NCBI RefSeq assembly: GCF_016405965.1
Contig: NZ_JAEFCD010000007.1
Location: 96,624-160,623, forward strand
Origin: Alteromonas sp. IB21
GTDB lineage: Bacteria > Pseudomonadota > Gammaproteobacteria > Enterobacterales > Alteromonadaceae
Direction of reading: 5' to 3'
Length of the DNA: 64,000 nt
The translations under genes and the position numbers were made by a program. This document shows positions 17,095 to 27,012 of the stretch, piece after piece. The number at the start of each line of letters is the position of its first letter. Within the stretch, counting starts at the first letter, position 1. The notes under the pieces are model-generated. The model saw nothing but the letters and a program-made list of their open reading frames with translations, had not been told where the DNA came from and did no database searches.

Positions 17095-19512
17095 ATGAGT
17101 GACGATCCGCATTATCAGCGCGAGAAAGAGAAGTACGACAATCCGGTGGCCAGCCGGGAATATTTAATGAGTTTATTAAAAGAACACGACAATCCGTTGT
17201 CGTTTCTTGATATCTGTAACTTGGTGAACGCGTTCGACGAAGAAGCGCGAATAGGTATACAGCGCCGCCTACGTGCTATGGAGCGCGAGGGGCAAGTACA
17301 GTTCACCAAGCAGAAGAAATACATACTTCAAAACCGTGATGAAATAATTAAAGGCCGTATTATCGGCCACAGAGATGGTTTTGGCTTTCTGCGTCCGGAA
17401 GATAAAAGTGGTGACTTATTCATAAGTGCTGGGCAAATGAATTTGTTCCTTCACGATGATGTTGTAGAGGCGCGAGTGAGCGGTACCGACCGTCGCGGTA
17501 GAAAAGAAGCCTTTATTACACAAGTCTTAGAACCTCGTAGCGAACCCATTGTTGGCCGTTACTTTGTAGAGCAAGGTTTTGGCATGGTTGTGCCAGATGA
17601 CAGCCGCCTTCAGCACGAAATTGTCATTCCGCCCGAAAGTACACAGGGTGCCCGCATGGGGCAGGTGGTGGTGGTAGAACTTACCCAGCGCCCTCGTCGC
17701 AAAATGAACCCCGTCGGAAAAATTGTTGAAGTACTTGGTGAGCACATGGCACCAGGTATGGAAATCGAAATGGCCCTTCGCACTTTTGATATTCCGCATC
17801 AGTGGCCAAACGGCGTAACCAAGCAGGTGGAAAAACTCACCGATCAAGTGCCAGATGAAGCCAAAGAAGGGCGTATCGATTTACGCCAGCTTCCTCTTGT
17901 TACTATTGATGGTGAAGACGCCCGCGATTTTGATGACGCAGTATATTGCGAGCCACTTGATGACGGTGGCTGGCAGCTTTGGGTGGCCATTGCTGATGTG
18001 AGTTACTATGTACGCAATGGCACCGCCCTTGATGATGAAGCGCAACAGCGCGGAAACTCAGTTTATTTCCCCGACCAAGTTATTCCTATGTTGCCAGAGG
18101 TCTTGTCGAACGGGCTGTGCTCATTAAACCCAGAAGTTGACCGGCTTTGTATGGTGTGTGAAATGACCATCAGCGCCCAGGGTAATCTGGAAGAGTTTCA
18201 GTTCTATGAAGCAGTGATGAACTCTCATGCCCGTCTTACCTATAATAAGGTATGGGGTATTCTTCAAGGTGATAAAGAGCTGCATCAGCGCTATGAACCC
18301 CATGTGCCTCACCTTCGTAACCTGCACGATTTATACCGCGCACTCAAAAAAGCCCGCGCTAAACGTGGTGCCATTGAATTTGAAACCCAAGAAGTGAAAT
18401 TCGTGTTCAATGCACAGCGCAAAATTGAAAATATCGTGCCCTTGGTGCGTAACGACGCACACAAGCTGATTGAAGAATGCATGATCATGGCCAACGTGAG
18501 TGCGGCCTTAACGCTAGAAAAGCACGAAGCGCCCGCGCTTTATCGTGTTCACGATAAGCCCGATGCTGACAGGCTAACGGCATTCACTAGCTATTTGAGT
18601 GAAATAGGCATTCCTCATCGCATTGTTGAAGATGCAGAGCCAGCAGCGTTTACCGATGTTGTGCTAAAAACGCGCGGTCGGGTAGACGAAGAGCTTATAC
18701 AAACCATGCTGCTGCGCTCTATGAAACAAGCGGTTTACGACGGTGAAAACGTCGGGCACTTTGGTTTGGCCCTCGACGCTTATGCTCACTTTACCTCACC
18801 TATTCGTCGCTACCCTGATTTAGTGGTGCATCGCGCGTTAAAAGGCATTATCGCTAAGCAGAAAGGTAAAAAGGCGGTAAGCGGTGCTAAAAACTACACG
18901 GTAGAAGAAATTGAACAGCTCGGCGAGCAGTGTTCTATGACCGAACGCCGTGCCGATGATGCAACCCGCGATGTGGCAGACTGGCTCAAGTGTGAGTTTA
19001 TGCTCGATCACGTAGGCGATACCTTTGAAGGTGTGGTGAGCTCGGTGACAAACTTCGGCTTATTCGTTCGCTTAACGGAATATCATATCGACGGGTTAGT
19101 GCACATTACGTCACTCGATGACGACTACTATCATTACGACGAAGTAAAACAGGCCTTAGTAGGCGAGTCGGGCCATGGCCAGTTCAGGTTAGGTGACACC
19201 GTAGAAGTCACGGTAGCTGCGGTTAATCTTGATGAAAGAAAGATTGATTTATTGCTCGATAAGTCTATGCTGCGCTCCGCAAAAGGCAAGAAGGTCAAAG
19301 TGAAATCAGCGAAAAAAGCTGCTGATAAACCTACTCGCTTTGATAATAAGTCTCGCTCTGACAAAGGCTCGCGCTCTGACAAGAAAGGCAGCAAGGGTAA
19401 AGGCGGGTCAAACCCGTCTAGTCGTAGCGGTGGAAAGTCGTCAAGTTGCGGTGGCGCAAAAGGCGGTAGCAGCGGCAAAACATTGTCATTGAATAATAGA
19501 GGTAAGCGTTAA
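17095..19512 (+). CDS. rnr: Ribonuclease R
   Basis: An 805-residue processive 3'-to-5' exoribonuclease. Domains in order are a winged helix (about 20-85), two cold-shock domains (about 88-220), the RNB catalytic domain (about 260-590), S1 (about 645-725) and a Lys/Ser/Gly-rich tail. The catalytic aspartates are Asp272, Asp275, Asp278, Asp280 and Asp281 in DGEDARDFDDAVY, the same numbering as in the E. coli enzyme. It degrades structured RNA and takes part in rRNA and tmRNA quality control. The stop codon directly abuts the rlmB start, so the two are co-translated. The tail (about 730-805) is unusually rich in Ser and Gly repeats. Confidence 0.97.
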   Translation: MSDDPHYQREKEKYDNPVASREYLMSLLKEHDNPLSFLDICNLVNAFDEEARIGIQRRLRAMEREGQVQFTKQKKYILQNRDEIIKGRIIGHRDGFGFLRPEDKSGDLFISAGQMNLFLHDDVVEARVSGTDRRGRKEAFITQVLEPRSEPIVGRYFVEQGFGMVVPDDSRLQHEIVIPPESTQGARMGQVVVVELTQRPRRKMNPVGKIVEVLGEHMAPGMEIEMALRTFDIPHQWPNGVTKQVEKLTDQVPDEAKEGRIDLRQLPLVTIDGEDARDFDDAVYCEPLDDGGWQLWVAIADVSYYVRNGTALDDEAQQRGNSVYFPDQVIPMLPEVLSNGLCSLNPEVDRLCMVCEMTISAQGNLEEFQFYEAVMNSHARLTYNKVWGILQGDKELHQRYEPHVPHLRNLHDLYRALKKARAKRGAIEFETQEVKFVFNAQRKIENIVPLVRNDAHKLIEECMIMANVSAALTLEKHEAPALYRVHDKPDADRLTAFTSYLSEIGIPHRIVEDAEPAAFTDVVLKTRGRVDEELIQTMLLRSMKQAVYDGENVGHFGLALDAYAHFTSPIRRYPDLVVHRALKGIIAKQKGKKAVSGAKNYTVEEIEQLGEQCSMTERRADDATRDVADWLKCEFMLDHVGDTFEGVVSSVTNFGLFVRLTEYHIDGLVHITSLDDDYYHYDEVKQALVGESGHGQFRLGDTVEVTVAAVNLDERKIDLLLDKSMLRSAKGKKVKVKSAKKAADKPTRFDNKSRSDKGSRSDKKGSKGKGGSNPSSRSGGKSSSCGGAKGGSSGKTLSLNNRGKR

Positions 19513-20253
19513 ATGGCGCAGCAAGAATGGTTATACGGGTTACATGCTATGCAGTCGGTACTTGAAAAAGAGCCAGAGCGTGTAATGGAAGTGTGGGTGC
19601 TAAAAGGGCGTAACGATGAGCGCTTAACCAACATTGTTAACCAAGCACGACGTTTTGGCATTTCGGTTCAATTTAGTCAACGCAAAGCGCTAGACGATAA
19701 AGTGAATGGCGAACAGCACCAAGGTGTCGTGGCAAAGGCGAAGCCTGCCCGTGTACTAGATGAAGCCGACTTAGATAAGATTCTGGCAAACGAGGCGCAG
19801 CCGCTTATTCTCGTATTAGATGGTATCACTGACCCACATAACCTAGGCGCTTGTTTGCGTACCGCGGATGGCGCAGGTGTACACGCGGTTGTGGTACCCA
19901 AAGATAATTCAGCAAGCCTGAACGGTACGGTGAGAAAAGTGGCCTGTGGTGCAGCGGAAGTCGTGCCCCTCATTCAAATCACAAACTTGGCTAGAACGTT
20001 AAAGCATCTTCAAGATAAGGGCCTGTGGATTATAGGCACAGCAGGTGAGACCGACAAAACCCTTTATGATGTCGATCTGAAAGGCCCCACCGCACTGGTA
20101 ATGGGCGCCGAAGGCAAAGGTATGCGTCGACTTACAAAAGAAACCTGTGATGAACTGGTTAAGTTACCCATGGCTGGTAGCGTAACGAGTTTGAACGTGT
20201 CGGTGGCTACTGGTATTTGTTTATACGAGATAGTCAGGCAGCGCAGTTTGTAG
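19513..20253 (+). CDS. rlmB: 23S rRNA (guanosine-2'-O-)-methyltransferase RlmB
   Basis: A 246-residue SPOUT methyltransferase that modifies G2251 (E. coli numbering) of 23S rRNA. The N-terminal L30e-like substrate-binding domain ([20 protein letters not shown]) is followed by the SPOUT domain with [32 protein letters not shown] and the trefoil-knot end [20 protein letters not shown]. It directly follows rnr, the usual gammaproteobacterial order, and a strong terminator comes after it. Confidence 0.97.
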   Translation: MAQQEWLYGLHAMQSVLEKEPERVMEVWVLKGRNDERLTNIVNQARRFGISVQFSQRKALDDKVNGEQHQGVVAKAKPARVLDEADLDKILANEAQPLILVLDGITDPHNLGACLRTADGAGVHAVVVPKDNSASLNGTVRKVACGAAEVVPLIQITNLARTLKHLQDKGLWIIGTAGETDKTLYDVDLKGPTALVMGAEGKGMRRLTKETCDELVKLPMAGSVTSLNVSVATGICLYEIVRQRSL

Positions 20254-20313
20254 GGCTACATGAATGCGGTTGTGCCGATAGTAAAGCGCAAGAGCATTTA
20301 AAAAAATATTTGG

Positions 20314-20349
20314 AAGGCGCGCAGAACGAGTTTTTGCGCGCCTTTTTTG
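20314..20349 (+). terminator. Rho-independent terminator of rnr-rlmB
   Basis: AAGGCGCGCA (20314-20323) pairs with TGCGCGCCTT (20335-20344), followed by a T run. It lies about 60 bp after the rlmB stop. Confidence 0.9.
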
Positions 20350-20826
20350 TTTCTGCTTTTTTCAATAAAAAAATCACTCACCTAACGCGAAAGGTATAGT
20401 TTTTAGGCTTGCTGAGTAGTTTTTAATATTTTGTTACATTTCAAATTGTAAAATAAATGTTAATTATAGAATTTCATTCCTAATATAGATTTGCTCGCAA
20501 CGTATGACTTACGTGGCTTTGAAAAGAGATGCGTGTTTTTACTCCATGTTCAAAGGTATGAAAAATACTCACCAAGGTTGAGGTAACATACTCAACTCTT
20601 TGATTAGCCGCTTAATATGAGCTCTGTGAATAAGCTTATCTAATCGCTTATTTGCATACCTGACAAACGGGTAGGTCGTTGCAACGCAGTTGCGTCGGTT
20701 GTCATGGATGAGCTTTTCGTATGAGGTAATGGTTATACCTGTATGTCATTTAATAACAAATAGCTTCAAAAGCACCGGACAAAAAAGTGCTGAAGTTAAT
20801 AAGACAGATAAAACAGGAAATAAATT
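20350..20826. other. Long AT-rich leader region upstream of the subtilase gene
   Basis: No gene is seen in this stretch. It contains a short hairpin GCAAC/GTTGC around 20681-20693 inside a longer dyad TGACAA/TTGTCA (20661-20704), and an AGGAAA ribosome site ten bases before the TTG start of the protease. The length suggests a long regulated 5' region. Confidence 0.4.
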
Positions 20827-22497
20827 TTGAACTCAAAGTTTAATAAGAAACACACATGTCTAACCGCAGCTGCACTAGCTGTATCACTTGGCTTAATGGG
20901 TAATTCTGCAATGGCTGCCGGCGAAGGCTTGGTAAAAGTCAAAGAGAAACCACAAACCGTAAAACAAGCACTAGGTAAACGCTTGACTGTCGACCGTTTA
21001 GTAACGGCGGAGCAACAGCGCTATATCGTCAAATTTAAAGATGAGATGACCAGTGAAACGGTTGAGGTAAATGCATTAACTGGTAAAGGGCAAAGCACAA
21101 TTGCTAAGTCAAAAGGTAAAAAACCTTTCGATATCGCGTCTGCTAAATCTGAAGTAATTAAAGCTGGCGGTGCAATTAAAAAAGAGCTCAAAAAGCACAA
21201 AATGGTTGCGGCCACTATGAGCAAGTCTGCACTAAACAAGCTTCGCAACAATCCTAACGTAGAAAGTATTGAGGTTGACGTACGTCGTAAGCCAATGGCG
21301 CAAACAACTCCTTACGGCTACACCATGGTACAGGCCAACCAGTTTGGACAGTCAGACACTACTGCTCGTAAAGTATGTATCATCGACACAGGTTATAACC
21401 TGGGCCATCCGGATTTACCGGGCACAAACGATGGTGTAACAGGTCAGGCAAACAACAGTGCAGTAGGTAACTGGTATAACGACGGCAACGGGCACGGTAC
21501 TCACGTAGCGGGAACGATTGCGGCATACGATAACAATGAAGGTGTGGTTGGTGTATACCCGGGTGTTAACATGCACATCGTTAAAATCTTTAACGATAAC
21601 GGCCAGTGGACCTATGCGTCAGATCTTATCGATGCCATCACTCAGTGTCAGGAAGCAGGCTCAAATGTGGTTAACATGAGCTTAGGTGGCGGCAGTTCTT
21701 CTACTACTGAGCGCAACGCTATGCAAAGCTTCACCGATGCAGGCATGCTGTTAGTCGCGGCGGCAGGTAACGACGGAAACAGTGCAAAGTCTTATCCAGC
21801 GTCATACGATTCGGTTATGTCGGTAGCGGCGGTAGACTCAAATGAAAATCGCGCAAGTTACAGTCAATACAACGATCAAGTAGAAATCGCGGCGCCGGGC
21901 AGTGCGGTGCAATCGACCTACCCAACCAATACGTACGCAGCACTTAGCGGTACTTCAATGGCTACACCGCATGTTGCTGGCGGTGCAGCGTTGGTGTGGA
22001 GCTATTTCCCGCAGTGTACAAACAATGAAATTAGAAGTGCACTTAATGCTACCGCAGAAGATAAAGGTAGCGCAGGTCGCGACAATTTTTATGGTTACGG
22101 TTTAATGCAGCTTGCTGACGCTTATAGCTATCTTAATACTAACGGTTGTGCCGGAGGTGGTACTGGCGGGGGTGGCGGTGCCGAGCCAGGCGTAGAGCCA
22201 GTGTCAGGCCAGCTAACTAACCTGTCTGGAACACGCAGAAACTGGGATCGTTACACATGGACTATTCCAGAAGGCGTCACGCGAATGACAATTCAAACCG
22301 CTGGTGGTTCTGGCGATGCAGACCTTTACGTGAAATTTGGCTCTCAACCAGAGACCAATAGTTTCGATTGCCGCCCTTATCAAAGCGGTAACAACGAAGT
22401 ATGCACCTTTGATGCGCCAGCATCCGGAACATGGCATATCGGTATCCGTGCCTATTCTTCTTACAGTGGTGTAACCCTTTCGTACTCTTACGAGTAA
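20827..22497 (+). CDS. Secreted subtilisin-like serine protease with PPC domain
   Basis: A 556-residue S8 peptidase. The start is TTG: it alone gives a complete signal peptide (NSKFNKKH then a hydrophobic core ending GNSAMA) and has AGGAAA upstream. An I9-type inhibitor propeptide spans about 55-155 (QRYIVKFKDE, KSALNKLRNNPNVESIEVD). The catalytic triad is Asp187 (IIDTGYN), His223 (GHGTHVAGT) and Ser377 (GTSMATPHVAGG). A Gly-rich linker near residue 445 leads to a PPC domain (about 465-555) with GSGDADLYVKFG. This matches the extracellular alkaline proteases of Alteromonas and Pseudoalteromonas, secreted by type II secretion. A terminator follows. Confidence 0.95.
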   Translation: MNSKFNKKHTCLTAAALAVSLGLMGNSAMAAGEGLVKVKEKPQTVKQALGKRLTVDRLVTAEQQRYIVKFKDEMTSETVEVNALTGKGQSTIAKSKGKKPFDIASAKSEVIKAGGAIKKELKKHKMVAATMSKSALNKLRNNPNVESIEVDVRRKPMAQTTPYGYTMVQANQFGQSDTTARKVCIIDTGYNLGHPDLPGTNDGVTGQANNSAVGNWYNDGNGHGTHVAGTIAAYDNNEGVVGVYPGVNMHIVKIFNDNGQWTYASDLIDAITQCQEAGSNVVNMSLGGGSSSTTERNAMQSFTDAGMLLVAAAGNDGNSAKSYPASYDSVMSVAAVDSNENRASYSQYNDQVEIAAPGSAVQSTYPTNTYAALSGTSMATPHVAGGAALVWSYFPQCTNNEIRSALNATAEDKGSAGRDNFYGYGLMQLADAYSYLNTNGCAGGGTGGGGGAEPGVEPVSGQLTNLSGTRRNWDRYTWTIPEGVTRMTIQTAGGSGDADLYVKFGSQPETNSFDCRPYQSGNNEVCTFDAPASGTWHIGIRAYSSYSGVTLSYSYE

Positions 22498-22526
22498 CGG
22501 CTTCGGTCTCCCTAAAAACAACGTTC

Positions 22527-22550
22527 AAGCCTGCTTTTGCAGGCTTTTTT
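22527..22550 (+). terminator. Rho-independent terminator of the subtilase gene
   Basis: AAGCCTGC (22527-22534), TTTT loop, GCAGGCTT (22539-22546) and a T tail, 30 bp after the stop codon. Confidence 0.9.
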
Positions 22551-22776
22551 CGTTCATCTAAACGGTCATTTGCCTTCTGTTTTTTTACCTAACACGTTCA
22601 AGGTTTAATAAAGAAATGTCAGCTTTGCAAAGATAGCGTAAAGCCAAGAACTAATCTCATCTAACACAGCCATATCGCTGTATTGTGCGTGCCCATCAAA
22701 GCACTACAACTGTGCCGATTCCCTCGAACACTGGCATTTATCCAACAAAAGAAAAATTTTAAAGGACATTCAATTT

Positions 22777-24171
22777 ATGCAATTGACCTCTCAATCTTTG
22801 CTTACTGGAACTTGGTTCCGCGCATTGGCAACAGGATTCGTTGCCCTTGTGGGGCTAACTGCGTGTGGTGGCTCAGACAGCACTAGCTCAGATTACTCTT
22901 ATGCTTACCTTCAGTTTTACAATGCGTCGCCCAACGGTGCGAATGTGGAAATGCGCGAAGTAGATGGTGACAGCTTTGGTTCAGCGCAGTTTGGTGACAC
23001 AACCTCAATGTTCTCTATGGAGGATGGTGAGTTAGAGCTCGAGTTCATACGCACAGATGCTAACGATCAGGAAGTGTATATTGATACTGTAACCGTAGAT
23101 CTTAAAGACGGCTACAAAACTATCGTGGTGATGAGCGGAGACTTTAGCTCTCCAGTATTTACTACTTATTCATATTCTCGCGAAACAATGGAAGACCATT
23201 TTCGCCTGTTCGGTCTATCAGTAGCAGTAGATGGTGCATCTTATGACTTTTACATGAGTGAGTCTGGTGACCCATTTGAAGCTGCTAACTTTCTTGGTAC
23301 GGTAACAACCTCAGATATGCTTGAGTTTGAATACTGGGATAAAGATGACGACAGTGACTATTTTGATGAAGGTGAATACACGATTTATCTTACCGAGCCT
23401 GGCAGTGATGAAGTCGTGTTCGAGTCGCAAACCCTTGATTTCGTCTATGAGACTGAATATGTCATGACCCTTCGTGATGTAAGCGGTGCAATCCAGGACG
23501 GTCTTGTTGTTGACACCATATTAAATTCTTCAACAGTGACGGCGCTCACCGATGTGGAAGCCGATTCTCAGTATCGTATCTACAACTCAACCAACCTTGA
23601 TACCCCGCTTCAAGTCACCTTTGGCGGCAATACCGACGAAGAAGACGTAAGCTTCACATTAGCAGCAGGTGAATTATCAGAGTTCAGTGCAATTCGCTAC
23701 GGCGATTACCGCGTAACGGTCACCGACCCCTCTGGTGTCGTATCTGGGCTAAGCAACAAACTTATCACGCTCAATCAAGGTGAAAGTAAGGCGATTTTAA
23801 TTTACGACACCAACGAAACACTTGGGGCTGCAACATTCGCAGAAAGTGGCTTGCCTCAGGCATACGATAAAACCGTAAACTTTATCAACCTTGTGAGTGA
23901 CTTTGACGATGTTGATTTTTATCTAGTACGCAACGATGAAACCATCGACACTGCAGAATACGATGTACAAAATCTAGAATTTGCAGAGAGCACCAGCGAA
24001 GTTCTGCCCTCTGATTATTATGAAGTTATTGCGGTCTACGAAGATGGCAATGAAGAGCAAGTGCTGCTTGATAGAACGGCCCTGTTTGGTTTTACCGAAG
24101 AAGAAAATTACATCATGACGGTCGAACCTGCAGATACCCCTACTGGCTATGAAATAAACATTCTTTATTAA
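22777..24171 (+). CDS. Acidic lipoprotein, DUF4397-like
   Basis: A 464-residue protein with a lipoprotein signal whose lipobox is LTAC (about residue 30), followed by a Gly/Ser/Asp-rich spacer. The body is strongly acidic and reads as repeated beta domains: LQFYNASPNGANVEMREVDG, YRIYNSTNLDTPLQVTFGG and VNFINLVSDFDDVDFYLVRN each start a similar unit, as in DUF4397 proteins. This gives three or four tandem units. The role is unknown; a surface or periplasmic binding protein is plausible. It is monocistronic, with a terminator just after it. Confidence 0.65.
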   Translation: MQLTSQSLLTGTWFRALATGFVALVGLTACGGSDSTSSDYSYAYLQFYNASPNGANVEMREVDGDSFGSAQFGDTTSMFSMEDGELELEFIRTDANDQEVYIDTVTVDLKDGYKTIVVMSGDFSSPVFTTYSYSRETMEDHFRLFGLSVAVDGASYDFYMSESGDPFEAANFLGTVTTSDMLEFEYWDKDDDSDYFDEGEYTIYLTEPGSDEVVFESQTLDFVYETEYVMTLRDVSGAIQDGLVVDTILNSSTVTALTDVEADSQYRIYNSTNLDTPLQVTFGGNTDEEDVSFTLAAGELSEFSAIRYGDYRVTVTDPSGVVSGLSNKLITLNQGESKAILIYDTNETLGAATFAESGLPQAYDKTVNFINLVSDFDDVDFYLVRNDETIDTAEYDVQNLEFAESTSEVLPSDYYEVIAVYEDGNEEQVLLDRTALFGFTEEENYIMTVEPADTPTGYEINILY

Positions 24172-24244
24172 TGAGTTAGTGCCAATATTAGACTAATTGA
24201 TAAGGTTTGAAACTTTAAATTATTGAAATCTCTTTTACGTTTAA

Positions 24245-24275
24245 AAGGTCGACACTTCAAAGCGTCGGCCTTTTT
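24245..24275 (+). terminator. Rho-independent terminator before the hybrid kinase gene
   Basis: AAGGTCGAC (24245-24253) pairs with GTCGGCCTT (with one wobble), followed by TTTTT. It ends only 26 bp before the next start codon. Confidence 0.75.
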
Positions 24276-24301
24276 CGTTGCTGTCTTTGGCTGGGAAGCA
24301 A

Positions 24302-26410
24302 ATGAGTATCATCAAAGAGTTACAAACAATCTCAAACGACCACACTATGTCCCTGGACGAAAAGCTCGATAACTTGTTGTCCATAGGAACCAAGATTCTT
24401 GAGCTTGAAACAGGGATTGTAAGCAATATTAGAGGCGACCGGTACAGCGTCATGTGTGCAGTAACGCCGGATAACAGTATACCGGTGAACAGCGAATTTG
24501 CGCTGCTAGATACCTACTGTGCTGACGTTGTAAATGCACAGTCTCACATCGCATATCACGACATTAATTGTGAGCCGGGTGCATCGCACCCTTGCTTTGC
24601 CAAATATACGCTTAAAAGCTATATAGCAGCGCCAGTTACCGTATCAGGGGAGTTCTTTGGTACTGTAAACTTTTCTTCGCTAGCGCCTAGACCCAAGCCT
24701 TTTACGACCATTGAAGTGGACTACTTGTTGTTGCTTGCATCTTGGATAGGTAATGAGCTTGAGCGTCAACAGGTAATGGAAAATATCAACGCGCAAAAAG
24801 CGATATTGGCTGAGCGCAATTCATTGCTTAATCAAGTGACGAATCTAGCTGGTGTGGGCACATGGGAGCTTAACCTTGAGACACAGGCGCTAAGTTGGTC
24901 AGGCGCCCTGAAGCGTATGTTGCATATGCATGGAGAAAAAATTCTCAAACCCGAAGATGTGGCTAACTTGATAACGGACGAAAATCAACGGAAAGAATAC
25001 GTAGCGCGCTTTGCACATATGATAAAAACAGGCCAAGACTTTGCGTACGAATTAGAGGTACGTACTGATGCCGGTGAGCCTCGCTGGCTGGAAAGCAGAG
25101 CACACCCCATTATGGAAAATGGACGCTGTACAAAAGTGATAGGGGCGACGATAGATATCACTCAGATTCATCTTGATAAGGCCGTGTTACAACAAAAGTC
25201 GGACTTAGCAGAAAATGCTTTAAAAACACGCAGTGAGTTTCTGGACAAAATTAGTCACGAGATACGAACGCCCATTCACGGTGTGCTAGGGATGCTAGAA
25301 GCGCTGATGGGAACGTCCCTCAGTAACAAACAGCTTGAGCTTGCTTCGATTGCATCAAAGAGTGCAGATTCACTGCTTAAGATTGTTAACGACATACTCG
25401 ACTTTTCTAAAATTGACTCAGGCGACATTCCTTTTGAAGAAGCGCCTACGGATTTAGCGTTAACGATTGATGAGCAAATTCCCATGTTCTCGCGTCTCGC
25501 TAAGCAAAAGGGGCTAGAATTAATCGCAAATACAGAGGACCTCAAAGGAAAGATATTTATTGCTGATAAGTTACGGTTGGGGCAGATTCTTCTCAACCTC
25601 CTTAACAATGCGATTAAATTCACTAAAGAAGGTAAAGTTACTGTCGACACCAGCTGCATCCGTTATGGTAAGGGAAGGTTCCGCGTAAAAATCGTGGTAA
25701 CAGATACCGGAATTGGTATAAGCGAACAGCAGCAAAAAGTAATATTCTCCCCTTTTATGCAAGCAGAGAACTCGGCGCAAAGCCGTTATGGCGGAACAGG
25801 TTTAGGCTTATCTCTGGTGAGTAAAATCGCAGACCATTACCAAGGTAACGTTGAAGTGAGTAGCCATATAGGAGTAGGTGCCCGGTTTACTGTGACCTTG
25901 ATGCTAGATGACGCTACTACAGGGGCTAAAATCGAAAAGGCGTACGCTAGCAAAAACCTCTATATTCCCACGCGACAAGAACTTAGTGGGTTAAAAGCAC
26001 TCATAGTAGAAGACAATGAAATCAACCAATTGGTGATAAAGGAGCAGCTCAAAGAAGTTGGGCTGCCTAGTGATCTAGACGTTAATGGAAAAGAGGGCGT
26101 TGAAAAAGTAAAACGCGCATTTGCTGAAAAATCACCTTATGCAATTATTTTTATGGACTGCCACATGCCGGTAATGGATGGTTTAGAGGCGACGCGACAA
26201 ATACGGGAATTGGGAGAACACGCGCAACACATTCCCATTATTGCGTTGACGGCTAACGTATTAACAGGAGATAAGGAAAAGTGCTTGAAATCCGGTATGA
26301 ATGACTTCATATCTAAGCCTGTTGGTGTAAGTCGTTTAAAAGAATGTGTGTTCAGACATCTGAGTAGTCAAATGCAAAGCAACGTATCCGCGCTAAAAGA
26401 TCCTGCTTGA
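24302..26410 (+). CDS. Cytoplasmic hybrid histidine kinase (GAF-PAS-HisKA-HATPase-REC)
   Basis: A 702-residue sensor kinase counted from the ATG at 24302, which has GGGAAG upstream; a TTG eight codons earlier overlaps the terminator and is unlikely. In order it has a GAF domain (about 15-165; a cluster of Cys and His around CEPGASHPC is of interest), a PAS/PAC domain (about 185-290), HisKA with His319 in SHEIRTP, HATPase_c (LLNLLNNAIKFT, DTGIGI, GGTGLGLSLV) and a receiver with Asp619 in IIFMDCHMPVMDG. It has no membrane segments. The signal and the downstream phosphotransfer partner are unknown. A terminator follows, and it lies just upstream of the spc operon. Confidence 0.9.
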   Translation: MSIIKELQTISNDHTMSLDEKLDNLLSIGTKILELETGIVSNIRGDRYSVMCAVTPDNSIPVNSEFALLDTYCADVVNAQSHIAYHDINCEPGASHPCFAKYTLKSYIAAPVTVSGEFFGTVNFSSLAPRPKPFTTIEVDYLLLLASWIGNELERQQVMENINAQKAILAERNSLLNQVTNLAGVGTWELNLETQALSWSGALKRMLHMHGEKILKPEDVANLITDENQRKEYVARFAHMIKTGQDFAYELEVRTDAGEPRWLESRAHPIMENGRCTKVIGATIDITQIHLDKAVLQQKSDLAENALKTRSEFLDKISHEIRTPIHGVLGMLEALMGTSLSNKQLELASIASKSADSLLKIVNDILDFSKIDSGDIPFEEAPTDLALTIDEQIPMFSRLAKQKGLELIANTEDLKGKIFIADKLRLGQILLNLLNNAIKFTKEGKVTVDTSCIRYGKGRFRVKIVVTDTGIGISEQQQKVIFSPFMQAENSAQSRYGGTGLGLSLVSKIADHYQGNVEVSSHIGVGARFTVTLMLDDATTGAKIEKAYASKNLYIPTRQELSGLKALIVEDNEINQLVIKEQLKEVGLPSDLDVNGKEGVEKVKRAFAEKSPYAIIFMDCHMPVMDGLEATRQIRELGEHAQHIPIIALTANVLTGDKEKCLKSGMNDFISKPVGVSRLKECVFRHLSSQMQSNVSALKDPA

Positions 26411-26430
26411 TAACCTATGACGTGGTTATC

Positions 26431-26458
26431 AGCCTCGGCTTTTAGTCGGGGCTTTTTT
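26431..26458 (+). terminator. Rho-independent terminator of the hybrid kinase gene
   Basis: AGCCTCGGCT (26431-26440) and AGTCGGGGCT (with wobble pairs) form a stem followed by six T. It separates the kinase gene from the ribosomal operon. Confidence 0.8.
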
Positions 26459-26631
26459 ATTGTTCGCATAGTCTAAAAATAATTCAATTTACCGCTATCA
26501 CTTCAAAAATTTTTCTGTTATTATTTCGCGCCCTTTTTATGGGGGTATGTACATAAAAGCAACGATATCCAGTTGTTTTTTAGCAGCACTAACGACTCGG
26601 GAGAGTCTTAATTTAAGAGCGGAGCACTAAC

Positions 26632-27000
26632 ATGATCCAAATGCAAACTAACCTGGACGTTGCAGACAACAGCGGCGCTCGCAGGGTTCAGTGTATTAAG
26701 GTTCTTGGTGGCTCGCATCGCCGTTATGCAGGTATCGGTGACATCATCAAAGTTACTGTTAAGGAAGCAATTCCTCGCGGTAAAGTTAAAAAAGGTGACG
26801 TACTGAACGCAGTGGTGGTGCGTACTAGAAAAGGCGTTCGTCGTGCAGATGGTTCTACCATCCGTTTTGACGGTAACGCGGCTGTTATGCTTAATGCAAA
26901 CAAGCAACCAATTGGTACGCGTATCTTTGGCCCGGTTACCCGTGAGTTGAGAAGTGAAAACTTCATGAAAATCATCTCATTGGCCCCAGAGGTACTATAA
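26632..27000 (+). CDS. rplN: Large ribosomal subunit protein uL14
   Basis: A 122-residue protein nearly identical in style to E. coli L14: [20 protein letters not shown] and [14 protein letters not shown] are the family signatures. It is the first gene of the spc operon here. Upstream come a kinase gene and its terminator rather than rpsQ, so a promoter must lie in the 220 bp before it. Confidence 0.98.
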   Translation: MIQMQTNLDVADNSGARRVQCIKVLGGSHRRYAGIGDIIKVTVKEAIPRGKVKKGDVLNAVVVRTRKGVRRADGSTIRFDGNAAVMLNANKQPIGTRIFGPVTRELRSENFMKIISLAPEVL

Positions 27001-27012
27001 GGAGTCACGATA

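Noticed and set aside
20254-20313. GCCGATAG near 20274 as a sigma-28 promoter
   Set aside because: No -35 match at the right spacing, and no flagellar gene follows.
26461-26631. Promoter boxes for the spc operon
   Set aside because: TATTAT near 26519 is a fair -10, but no -35 at correct spacing could be found, so no site is reported.
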